Part shown: piece after piece, positions 1 to 5,271 of the stretch | How the letters are laid out: each line of letters starts with the position of its first letter | Position numbering within the stretch: position 1 is the first letter of the stretch | Assembly (NCBI GenBank): GCA_016284575.1 | Contig: JAEEPD010000011.1 | Coordinates: 1 to 6,607 of the forward strand | Direction: 5' to 3' | Source of the DNA: Bacillota bacterium | Lineage (GTDB): Bacteria > Bacillota > Clostridia > Peptostreptococcales > Anaerovoracaceae | DNA: 6,607 nucleotides | Position numbers and translations under genes: made by a program | Notes under the pieces: model-generated | The model's database searches: none | The model's input: the letters and a program-made list of their open reading frames with translations, nothing else | What the model was told of the DNA's origin: nothing

Positions 1-43
1 TAATGCCCCTGCTTCTGTACATATCCATGCTCTTGTGCTCTAT
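1..43 (-). pseudogene. murF: murF reading frame continuing past the TAG to the window edge
   Basis: Beyond the TAG at 44-46 the same frame stays open to position 1 and reads IEHKSMDMYRSRGI. In MurF proteins the stretch after the HNxxNALAA motif is usually a short helix, then a segment of the type MR(M/L)DI(Y/F)xxxGI leading into the C-terminal domain (IDDxYNASP). The visible MDMYRSRGI fits that position and spacing, so the downstream sequence looks like unmutated MurF coding DNA. This supports a point change to a stop codon, a sequencing error or readthrough, rather than a natural C terminus. Only 14 codons are visible, so the match is by eye. Confidence 0.55.
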
Positions 44-1000
44 CTAAGCCGAAGGAAGAGTCTCCGCAGCCTCCTCAAGACTTATGCCGTAGTGGAGTCC
101 GCAGGCCGCCGCAAGAGCCGCATTGTGGGCATTGTGAGCCCCCGGGAAGGGAAGCACAAAGTGCTGATCGTCAAGATCGAATTCTATTCCATCCAGTCCC
201 TTGTCCACGATATTCGACAGCTTAAGCCTGGCCTCCGGGCCTTCTCCCACCGCGTAGATCGGGAAGTTTCCGGGTGCCAGCCTCCTGATATCCTTCTCGT
301 TTAAGAAGGGACTGTCGCAATTATAAAGCAAAGGCTGGCCAGCTTCAAGATGGCTTGTGATTTTAAGCTTCTCAATTGCCACGCCCTCCCTGCTTCCTAT
401 GTTCTCCATGTGGACCACACCCACGTTGGTTATCATCACGATCTCAGGCCTGAGCCAGGAGGTGTACTCAAAAAGCTCGTTTTTCCTGTCCATACCCATC
501 TCAAAAACCACAGCTTCTACATCCGGCCCCGCCAGGAAGCAGGTCATGCAGATGCCAAGGTGGGTGTTGTAGTTCCGCTCGCTGCATACGGTATTGTATT
601 TTGCGCTCATGACGGCCTTTGTGAGGGCCTTGGTGGAGGTCTTGCCGGTACTTCCGGTGATGCCTATCCTTATTGGCTTCCACTGGTTTATATAGGCCAG
701 AGCCATGTCCGCGAAGGCCTTGCCCGTATCGGGTACAAGAATGCAGCAGGCATCGCTGTGGGCCTTCATCAGAGCCTTGGCAGGCTCCTCCTCAGAGACA
801 AGAAAGATCCTGGCGCCGAGGCCGTAGGCTCCCTCAAGGAAACGGTGACCATCATTCACATCGCCGATGACTGCAACGAACATGCTCCCGGGACGGCACT
901 CCCTGGAATCTATCCTGACGTCGGAAGCGAAGAGCCCCTCAGCTCCAAGAAGCTTCCCTCCGCAGGCCTCTGCAAGAAATTCTGCGCTTGTTTTTACCAT
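44..1000 (-). CDS. murF: UDP-N-acetylmuramoyl-tripeptide--D-alanyl-D-alanine ligase, cut short by an in-frame TAG
   Basis: MurF is the cytoplasmic ATP-dependent ligase that adds D-Ala-D-Ala to UDP-MurNAc-tripeptide, the last step before lipid-linked peptidoglycan assembly. Numbering from the upstream ATG at 1007-1009, the Mur ligase N-terminal domain covers about residues 5-105, with DSRE at 34-37. The central domain has the ATP-binding GITGSTGKTSTK at 116-127, NYNTHLG at 146-152, EMGM at 170-173 and ITNVGVVHMENIGS at 193-206. HNAHNAALAAACG (292-304) marks the end of the central domain. The protein stops at residue 321, while the family is normally about 450 residues, so the C-terminal domain is missing. 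I prefer the ATG at 998-1000 (318 residues) because AAAGGGG at 1010-1016 lies 9 nt before it; the ATG at 1007-1009 directly abuts that motif. It is fifth in the dcw operon, about 64 nt after the transpeptidase gene. Identity is secure; whether it is functional is not. Confidence 0.9.
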   Translation of the reverse strand: MVKTSAEFLAEACGGKLLGAEGLFASDVRIDSRECRPGSMFVAVIGDVNDGHRFLEGAYGLGARIFLVSEEEPAKALMKAHSDACCILVPDTGKAFADMALAYINQWKPIRIGITGSTGKTSTKALTKAVMSAKYNTVCSERNYNTHLGICMTCFLAGPDVEAVVFEMGMDRKNELFEYTSWLRPEIVMITNVGVVHMENIGSREGVAIEKLKITSHLEAGQPLLYNCDSPFLNEKDIRRLAPGNFPIYAVGEGPEARLKLSNIVDKGLDGIEFDLDDQHFVLPFPGAHNAHNAALAAACGLHYGISLEEAAETLPSA

Positions 1001-1009
1001 ATGTTTCAT

Positions 1010-1016
1010 CCCCTTT
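1010..1016 (-). promoter_or_regulatory. murF ribosome binding site, decides the start
   Basis: AAAGGGG on the minus strand ends 9 nt before the ATG at 998-1000, but sits immediately against the ATG at 1007-1009. Spacing therefore favours the downstream ATG. The three extra residues of the upstream start (MKH) carry no family signal. Confidence 0.55.
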
Positions 1017-1033
1017 ATTTCTCTGTTTTCAGC

Positions 1034-1066
1034 AGAAGAGACGCTGGCCTTCCGGCAGCGCCTTCT
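1034..1066 (-). other. Hairpin in the gap between the transpeptidase gene and murF
   Basis: Read on the minus strand, CGCTGCC and GGCCAGCG pair around a GGAA loop, with one bulged C (positions 1042-1060). An outer AGAAG/CTTCT pairing extends the stem across an internal loop and overlaps the stop codon of the upstream gene. No U-tract follows, so it is unlikely to be a terminator. It could affect mRNA processing or protect a 3' end. Confidence 0.4.
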
Positions 1067-3104
1067 ACTCGTAATACAGCGTAACTGTTGAATTCTTCGG
1101 TGCAGTCTCCCCTGCTTTGGGGTACTGGTCCACCACCGTCAGCTCCTCGTAGTTTTCCAGCTCCGGGCTCACCACACAGGAAAGCTCCTTGCCGGCCAGT
1201 ATGCCTATGGCATTTTCTATGCTCTTTCCGGAGACGTCCGGAATGGTCACGTAGCTGCGGTTTTTGGCCTTAAGATCGGCCTCTGTATAATTTGGTTTGA
1301 TGTCCTTATAGACAAACAGGTCCTGCATTATCTCCTTGCAGATGGGACCTGCCGTTGTGCTTCCGTACTTGCCGACTCTGGGTGTATCCACTATTACCAG
1401 GCACACGAACTGAGGGTCCTCCAGGGGCGCCACAACTATCATGGAGCCGAAGATGTCCGTCTTGGAGTAGCCGCCGGGGATGGGCTTGCTGGCGGTGCCG
1501 GTCTTTCCTCCAATGCGGTAGCCGGCTATCCTGGCGGTTCCGCCGCCGCCTTCGCTTACCACGGATTCCATTATCTCCAGCATATCCGCCGCAGTCTGGG
1601 CTGAGATGGTTATGTTCCTGATCTCGGGCACATATTGCTCCACCACATTGCCTTCCGTATCCAGCAGGGCGTCCATAAAGTGGGGCTGCATCAGCTTCCC
1701 CTGATTTGCTATGGAGGATACGGCCGTTATCATGGAGATGGGTGTTACTGCAATACCCTGGCCGTAGCTCATGGTTGCAAGGCCCACAGGACCTGCGCTG
1801 CTTCTGGACTGGATGATGTTGCCGCCCTCGCCCGGATAGTCGATACCGGTCTTTTCGGTTATTCCAAAGCGATCCAGACCATCAAAATACTTTGTAAAGC
1901 CTATTCTTTGCACCAGCTGCACCATGGCAACATTACAGGAATTCTGTACCGCCTGGGGCAGATTCTCAGTGCCGTGGGCTGCCGGATAGTTCCAGCAGTG
2001 AAGGTCGCTGTCCGCCACCTTTATGTGTCCGGGGCAGAAGAAGCGGTCCTGAATGTAGGTGACACCTTCGTCCAGGGCGATGGAGGTGGTTATGAGCTTG
2101 AAGGTGGAGCCGGGCTCGTAGACATCGCTCATGCAAAAGCTGCGCCAGTTGCGGTTCCAGTAATCCACCTTCTCCGCCTCGGTCATGGCGGCAAAGGCCT
2201 CCTCGTCTCCCGGGGCCGGGTCTCTGGGGTTATTTGGATCGTACTCATTGGTCTGAGCCATGGCAAGAATGGCACCGGTCTTTGGGTCCATCACGATGCA
2301 CATTACTCTCTGGGCTTTTGTTTTTTCAAGGCCTTCCGCGATCTTCTGCTCCACGATGTACTGGATATTTTCATCCACGGTAAGGCGCAGGGTGTAGCCG
2401 TCCTCCGCGGAATAATACTTGTTGGTGCCGTAGGACAGGGAATTGGCTCTGGTGTCCTTGGTGGTTATCCAGCGGCCGTTCAGGCCAGCCAGATAGCTGT
2501 TGTAGTAGCGTTCAAGGCCAGTGAGGCCTGTGTTATCGTCTGTGGTGGTGCCAAGGATCTGGGAGGCAAAGGCGCCCAGAGGATAGTAGCGCTTGGCGTC
2601 CTCCACGATCTCGATGCCCACGATCTTGCTGTCCTTCTCGCTTATGACGGCTCTTATCTGATCCGCCACCTCTTTATCCACGTTCTTGGCCAGCTTCAGC
2701 AGCTTTTTTTCGGAGGTTATTACCGAATAGACCTCGTCATAGCTCATGTTCAGGATCTCGGAAAGCACTGTTGCCTCGTTCTGAGTATTGACGATCTTTT
2801 CCGCCTCGCTGCTTCCGTTGCCCTTTACGCTGTCGGGGCGTATCCAGATGGTATTGGTGGTGGCGCTTTTGGCCAGCTCGCTGCCGTTGATGTCCACGAT
2901 GGAGCCTCTGATGGCGGTGACCACCCTGTCGCTGGTCTGCTGACGGACAGCCTTCTGAGCATACTCATCAGCCTTGTAGATCTGATGATAGCCCATTCTG
3001 ATGGCAAGAGCCACAAAGCACACGCAAACAAGGCCGAAGGCTGTCAGCAGCCTGGCCCTGTTCTGTTTTGATGTTCTGCTCCGGGTCTTTTTCTTTTCGT
3101 CCAT
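1065..3104 (-). CDS. ftsI: Class B penicillin-binding protein (FtsI/SpoVD type peptidoglycan transpeptidase) with PASTA domain
   Basis: This is a membrane-anchored D,D-transpeptidase that crosslinks peptidoglycan outside the membrane, at the septum or, if it is the SpoVD paralogue, in the spore cortex. The 679-residue protein has a Lys/Arg-rich cytoplasmic tail (1-18), one membrane segment (about 19-40) and a PBP dimerisation domain (about 55-215). The transpeptidase domain (about 265-600) has all three catalytic motifs: STFK at 333-336 with Ser333 as nucleophile, SCN at 389-391, and KTGT at 534-537. A single PASTA domain covers about 618-679. I chose the ATG at 3102-3104, which begins MDEKKK. 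A GTG at 3123-3125 is in frame but lies in a hairpin loop and adds seven unlikely residues. Neither start has a recognisable Shine-Dalgarno sequence. The gene lies 42 nt after the ftsL-like gene and ends in TAG. One PASTA domain is typical of SpoVD, but the position next to ftsL suits FtsI/PBP2B; sequence alone does not separate them. Confidence 0.93.
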   Translation of the reverse strand: MDEKKKTRSRTSKQNRARLLTAFGLVCVCFVALAIRMGYHQIYKADEYAQKAVRQQTSDRVVTAIRGSIVDINGSELAKSATTNTIWIRPDSVKGNGSSEAEKIVNTQNEATVLSEILNMSYDEVYSVITSEKKLLKLAKNVDKEVADQIRAVISEKDSKIVGIEIVEDAKRYYPLGAFASQILGTTTDDNTGLTGLERYYNSYLAGLNGRWITTKDTRANSLSYGTNKYYSAEDGYTLRLTVDENIQYIVEQKIAEGLEKTKAQRVMCIVMDPKTGAILAMAQTNEYDPNNPRDPAPGDEEAFAAMTEAEKVDYWNRNWRSFCMSDVYEPGSTFKLITTSIALDEGVTYIQDRFFCPGHIKVADSDLHCWNYPAAHGTENLPQAVQNSCNVAMVQLVQRIGFTKYFDGLDRFGITEKTGIDYPGEGGNIIQSRSSAGPVGLATMSYGQGIAVTPISMITAVSSIANQGKLMQPHFMDALLDTEGNVVEQYVPEIRNITISAQTAADMLEIMESVVSEGGGGTARIAGYRIGGKTGTASKPIPGGYSKTDIFGSMIVVAPLEDPQFVCLVIVDTPRVGKYGSTTAGPICKEIMQDLFVYKDIKPNYTEADLKAKNRSYVTIPDVSGKSIENAIGILAGKELSCVVSPELENYEELTVVDQYPKAGETAPKNSTVTLYYE

Positions 3105-3106
3105 AT

Positions 3107-3138
3107 TAAAAAAATGGCAGCGCACAGGGGCGCCGCCG
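3107..3138 (-). terminator. Terminator-like hairpin between ftsL and the transpeptidase gene (possible attenuator)
   Basis: On the minus strand GGCGGCGC (3130-3137) pairs with GCGCTGCC (3116-3123) around the loop CCCTGT. This gives eight pairs, one of them G-U. One A follows, then seven consecutive T (3108-3114), then AAT and the ATG at 3102-3104. A GC-rich stem with a U7 tract is the standard form of an intrinsic terminator, and it faces the direction of the operon. It begins 9 nt past the ftsL stop. Because the gene it would silence is normally essential, partial termination or attenuation is more likely than complete stopping. Confidence 0.65.
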
Positions 3139-3146
3139 TGTTTATT

Positions 3147-3470
3147 CTAGTAGATAGCCTCCTTGAGGGCCAGCGCGAACTCCTCTATGGGCTCGGTCTT
3201 CTCCAGGTACTTGATGGCGTCGAAGTCCGGGTAGACCAGTCCAAGATCCAGAGCCTTCTGCTCCAGATTGTTGATATTGCTTGCGCTTTTGATCTTTACC
3301 TCCAGGTTCTGGATGTTGCGCTGATGCTCCTGGATCTGCTTGTTCAGAGTGTTGATCTCGAACTGCAGCTTGGCGCTGTAAGCGTTGATGCCTATAAGAG
3401 CGATGAAAATGATGGCCACTGCTATCATCAGGCATATAATTCTGAACTTGTCTATGCTTTGAGCCCTCAT
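3147..3470 (-). CDS. ftsL: FtsL-like cell division protein
   Basis: FtsL is a small bitopic membrane protein that forms a complex with DivIC/FtsB and DivIB/FtsQ and helps activate the septal transpeptidase. The 107-residue protein has a short basic cytoplasmic tail, one hydrophobic segment at about 10-31, then a coiled-coil region at about 33-72 rich in Leu, Ile, Gln and Asn. The ending NNLEQKALDLGLVYPD (about 66-81) matches the conserved tail of the FtsL/DivIC group. The ATG at 3468-3470 has AGGA at 3481-3484, 10 nt upstream. It lies 36 nt after rsmH and just before the transpeptidase gene, the classical ftsL position. Sequence conservation in this family is low, so the call rests on topology, length and context. 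It ends in TAG, and that codon is the only stop separating it in frame from the next gene. Confidence 0.82.
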   Translation of the reverse strand: MRAQSIDKFRIICLMIAVAIIFIALIGINAYSAKLQFEINTLNKQIQEHQRNIQNLEVKIKSASNINNLEQKALDLGLVYPDFDAIKYLEKTEPIEEFALALKEAIY

Positions 3471-3488
3471 CCGTGATCGTTCCTGTAT

Positions 3489-3502
3489 GCGGCATCCGCC
3501 GC
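3489..3502 (-). other. Small GC-rich hairpin in the rsmH-ftsL gap
   Basis: GCGGC and GCCGC form a perfect 5-bp stem around a 4-nt loop (GGAT on the minus strand). It lies just after the rsmH stop and 5 nt before the AGGA of the ftsL ribosome binding site. No U-tract follows, so it is not a terminator. Confidence 0.35.
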
Positions 3503-3506
3503 CCGC

Positions 3507-4505
3507 TTAGCTGTAACTTATCTTTTTTGGAGTTTCCAGTTTTTCTATTATCCTGAGCTTTGCGCTTCTTGAGCGGGGGTTTTCCTCCAGCTCCGCAGCT
3601 CCCGCCGTAATGGGCTTTCCGTTGATCTTCCTGATGTCCGGGACCTTGCCGCAGACGCATACCGGGAAGCTCGGGGGACAGGTGCAGGGGTTTAGCCTCT
3701 TCTGGAAGTAATCCTTTACTATCCGGTCCTCCAGAGAGTGAAAGCTTATTATCGCCAGTCTTCCGCCTGGCTTCAGCACGTCGGTGAAGTCCTCCACCGC
3801 CTGCTGCAGGTGACCCAGCTCGTCGTTCACTTCAATGCGCAGAGCCTGAAATGTACGCTTGGCAGGATGTGGACCATCCCTTCTCGCCGCTGCCGGCATA
3901 GCTCTTTTTATTATGTCCACAAGCTGAAATGTGCCTGTGATCCTGCCTTTCTGTCTTTCCTTGACTATGAACTCGGCTATCCGCGCCGCCCAGCGTTCCT
4001 CGCCGTATTCCTTTATTACTCTTGTCAGCTCCTCCCGGCTGTATCCGTTCACCAGATCCTCCGCCGTGAAGCTGTCATCTTCGTTCATCCGCATGTCCAG
4101 CGGCGCATCCTGCATGTAGGAGAAACCTCTTTCGGGGTTGTCCAGCTGAAAGGAGGAAACTCCCAGGTCCAGCAGAGCTCCGTCCAGGCCATCCAGCCCC
4201 AGCTCCTTAAGCACCGCCTTTATGTCCGAGTAATTGCTCTGCACAAGACGAAAGCTGAAGACGTTTTCAGGACCTCTTGACTGGTTCAGCTCAGCCCTTA
4301 AGGCTTCAAGCCTTTTTCCTGCAGCCTCTATGGCGTCCCTGTCTCTGTCTATGCCGACCAGAAGACCGCCCTTGCCGAGCCGCTCTGCGATGCCGCAGGA
4401 ATGACCGGCTCCGCCCAGGGTGCCGTCTGCGTATGTGCCATCCGGCTTTATGTTCAGACCCTCGATGACCTCATCGAAGAGTACCGGTTTGTGTATGAAT
4501 TCCAT
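3507..4505 (-). CDS. rsmH: 16S rRNA (cytosine1402-N4)-methyltransferase RsmH
   Basis: RsmH (MraW) uses S-adenosylmethionine to methylate N4 of C1402 in 16S rRNA, in the decoding centre of the small subunit. The 332-residue protein has the expected length. The N-terminal HKPVLFDEVIEGL leads into the SAM-binding motif ADGTLGGAGHS (26-36), then GIDRD (51-55). Further family signatures are LLDLGVSSFQLDNPERGFSY (111-130), DMRM (137-140), FQALRIEVNDEL (219-230) and IISFHSLEDRIVKDYF (252-267). A Cys cluster CTCPPSFPVCVC (274-285) follows, as seen in many Firmicutes members. The ATG at 4503-4505 is separated from the mraZ TAA by only 3 nt and has no good Shine-Dalgarno sequence, so translation is probably coupled to mraZ. 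Confidence 0.97.
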   Translation of the reverse strand: MEFIHKPVLFDEVIEGLNIKPDGTYADGTLGGAGHSCGIAERLGKGGLLVGIDRDRDAIEAAGKRLEALRAELNQSRGPENVFSFRLVQSNYSDIKAVLKELGLDGLDGALLDLGVSSFQLDNPERGFSYMQDAPLDMRMNEDDSFTAEDLVNGYSREELTRVIKEYGEERWAARIAEFIVKERQKGRITGTFQLVDIIKRAMPAAARRDGPHPAKRTFQALRIEVNDELGHLQQAVEDFTDVLKPGGRLAIISFHSLEDRIVKDYFQKRLNPCTCPPSFPVCVCGKVPDIRKINGKPITAGAAELEENPRSRSAKLRIIEKLETPKKISYS

Positions 4506-4508
4506 GGC

Positions 4509-4949
4509 TTATACCGGGAACTTGTCTCCCAGGCTGCTGAAGCTGCCGGGATCTATGCCGCCGCCGCTCTCGCTGCTCTCGTAGACCTCCTTGGCCCAGA
4601 TCTCCATCCGGTCTCCCATGCCTATGGTGACCAGCTCTCCGGAGATCTTCGCCATCTCTCTCAGCTGCGGAGGGATGACTGTCCTGCCCTGCTTGTCTAT
4701 CTCGCAGTCATAGGCGTTCTCGTAGAAGAAACGCCTGAGCCTTCTGGCTTCGGGTGACAGACTCGGAAGACTGTCGTATTTAGCCAGCTCCTGCTCCCAG
4801 ACCTTCTCCGGGTACAGCACCAGACACTCGTCCAGACCCATGGCCATTACGCACTTGTCCTCTTCCTCTGCCTTGAGCTCCCCTCTGAATTTGGCAGGGA
4901 TGATCAACCTGTTCTTGGCATCTATCGAGTTGTAATATTTGCCTCGCAT
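4509..4949 (-). CDS. mraZ: Transcriptional regulator MraZ
   Basis: MraZ is a DNA-binding protein of the AbrB/SpoVT fold that forms ring-like oligomers and controls its own dcw operon. The 146-residue protein fits the family length (about 140-150). It has two MraZ domains. The first carries the DxxxR-type motif DAKNRLIIPAKFR (10-22), with Asn at the place usually held by Gly. The second carries DKQGRTVIPPQLR (85-97). The tail (about 125-146) is Ser/Gly-rich and probably disordered. The ATG at 4947-4949 is preceded by GGAGGG at 4960-4965, 10 nt away. It is the first gene of the operon, downstream of a promoter whose -10 box is flanked by GTGG repeats typical of MraZ targets, so autoregulation is likely. 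Confidence 0.97.
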   Translation of the reverse strand: MRGKYYNSIDAKNRLIIPAKFRGELKAEEEDKCVMAMGLDECLVLYPEKVWEQELAKYDSLPSLSPEARRLRRFFYENAYDCEIDKQGRTVIPPQLREMAKISGELVTIGMGDRMEIWAKEVYESSESGGGIDPGSFSSLGDKFPV

Positions 4950-4959
4950 TTAGGGTTTT

Positions 4960-4967
4960 CCCTCCAC
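4960..4967 (-). promoter_or_regulatory. mraZ ribosome binding site containing a GTGG word
   Basis: GTGGAGGG on the minus strand, 10 nt before the mraZ ATG, is the strongest Shine-Dalgarno sequence in the operon. It also matches the GTGGnG box found at the promoter, so it could in principle be an additional MraZ contact site. That second role is only an inference. Confidence 0.7.
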
Positions 4968-4979
4968 CAAATACAAAAT

Positions 4980-4994
4980 TGAGAGACACTCTCA
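4980..4994 (-). other. Perfect inverted repeat in the mraZ 5' leader
   Basis: TGAGAG-TGT-CTCTCA on the minus strand is a perfect 6-bp stem with a 3-nt loop. It lies between the predicted transcription start (about 5000) and the ribosome binding site. It may be an RNA hairpin or a protein binding site; no U-tract follows directly. Confidence 0.45.
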
Positions 4995-5004
4995 GAATTC
5001 CTCT

Positions 5005-5018
5005 CCACTATACACCAC
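5005..5018 (-). promoter_or_regulatory. Putative MraZ operator over the -10 box
   Basis: GTGGTG at 5013-5018 and GTGGAG at 5003-5008 on the minus strand are direct repeats starting exactly 10 bp apart. MraZ proteins are known to bind closely spaced GTGG-type direct repeats with about one helical turn of spacing at their own promoter. The two boxes flank and overlap the TATAGT -10 element, so binding would block RNA polymerase. A CTGGATG upstream (from 5027) resembles a third box but is 9 rather than 10 bp away. Confidence 0.65.
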
Positions 5019-5035
5019 TTCATCCAGTTATTCAA
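5007..5035 (-). promoter_or_regulatory. Sigma-A type promoter of the mraZ/dcw operon
   Basis: TTGAAT (5030-5035) and TATAGT (5007-5012) on the minus strand are separated by exactly 17 bp. They match the vegetative consensus at 4/6 and 5/6 positions. The predicted start is near 5000, giving a leader of about 50 nt before mraZ. It is the best promoter-like sequence upstream of the operon in this window. Confidence 0.7.
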
Positions 5036-5056
5036 GATAAAAATGAAGATTTTATG

Positions 5057-5077
5057 GGATTTTCCTCCACAAAATCC
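5057..5077. promoter_or_regulatory. Perfect inverted repeat upstream of the mraZ promoter
   Basis: GGATTTT and AAAATCC flank a 7-bp centre that reads GTGGAGG on the minus strand. The site begins 22 bp upstream of the -35 box. A second GTGAGG word begins 11 bp further upstream (5076-5081). The symmetry suggests a dimeric regulator site, while the GTGG word suggests MraZ; which one applies is unknown. Confidence 0.4.
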
Positions 5078-5081
5078 TCAC

Positions 5082-5112
5082 AAAAAAGAGTCGATCAAAG
5101 AGATCGACTCTT
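5082..5112 (-). terminator. Intrinsic terminator upstream of the dcw promoter
   Basis: A perfect 11-bp stem (AAGAGTCGATC at 5086-5096 and GATCGACTCTT at 5102-5112) encloses a 5-nt loop. On the minus strand it is followed by a run of T ending in TTTTTTG (5081-5087). There is no T-run on the plus side. It would stop transcripts coming toward mraZ from higher coordinates and insulate the dcw promoter. Confidence 0.85.
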
Positions 5113-5126
5113 AATGTGCTCGTGTG

Positions 5127-5170
5127 CTCGGACAGAAAAGTGTTAGTAACTCGGACAGAAAAGTGTTAGT
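5127..5170. repeat. Two identical 21-bp direct repeats, possible insertion-sequence end
   Basis: The 21 bp at 5127-5147 recur exactly at 5150-5170, separated by two A residues. Each unit starts CTCGGACAGAAA and ends GTGTTAGT. A partial third copy (AATGTGTTAGT) lies at 5212-5222. The 8 bp TGTGCTCG just before are themselves duplicated in tandem (5115-5130). Multiple repeats of about 20 bp with a GGACA core are known at the ends of IS21-family elements, so this could be a leftover end. No transposase reading frame is present, and the IS21 assignment is an inference. Confidence 0.5.
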
Positions 5171-5240
5171 TTTTGGTTTTAAGTATTTGAGGCGCAAAAG
5201 CATTGGCCATTAATGTGTTAGTATTTGCTGGATTTTGTCA

Positions 5241-5271
5241 AAATAAAAGCAGCTCCTTCATGAGCTGCTTT
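5241..5271 (-). terminator. Second intrinsic terminator on the minus strand
   Basis: A perfect 10-bp stem (AAAGCAGCTC at 5246-5255 and GAGCTGCTTT at 5262-5271) with a 6-nt loop is followed on the minus strand by TTTTATTTTG. The plus side has only TTTAATC, so any plus-strand activity would be weaker. No minus-strand gene lies just upstream to need it, which suggests that a gene was lost or displaced here. Confidence 0.75.

Noticed and set aside
350..1084. A 244-codon open frame on the plus strand
   Set aside because: It is antisense to murF and resembles no known family; the MurF motifs on the other strand are clear.
1635..3071. A 478-codon open frame on the plus strand
   Set aside because: It lies entirely antisense to the transpeptidase gene, whose catalytic motifs are all intact. 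Its translation has no recognisable domain and no credible ribosome binding site.
3105..3125. GTG start for the transpeptidase at 3123-3125
   Set aside because: It lies in the loop of the terminator-like hairpin, has no Shine-Dalgarno sequence and adds MRCHFFN before the natural-looking MDEKKK start.
3142..3660. A 172-codon open frame on the minus strand
   Set aside because: It overlaps the end of rsmH and all of the ftsL-like gene in another frame. Its composition (rich in Gln, Gly and Arg) is that of an out-of-frame translation.
44..4949. Genome-wide reassignment of TAG to an amino acid
   Set aside because: Two neighbouring genes end at TAG at the lengths expected of their families, and none of the other genes in the window is interrupted by an in-frame TAG. 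One interrupted gene is not enough evidence.
5127..5170. CRISPR array
   Set aside because: There are only two repeats of 21 bp with a 2-bp gap; there are no spacers of the usual length and no cas genes.
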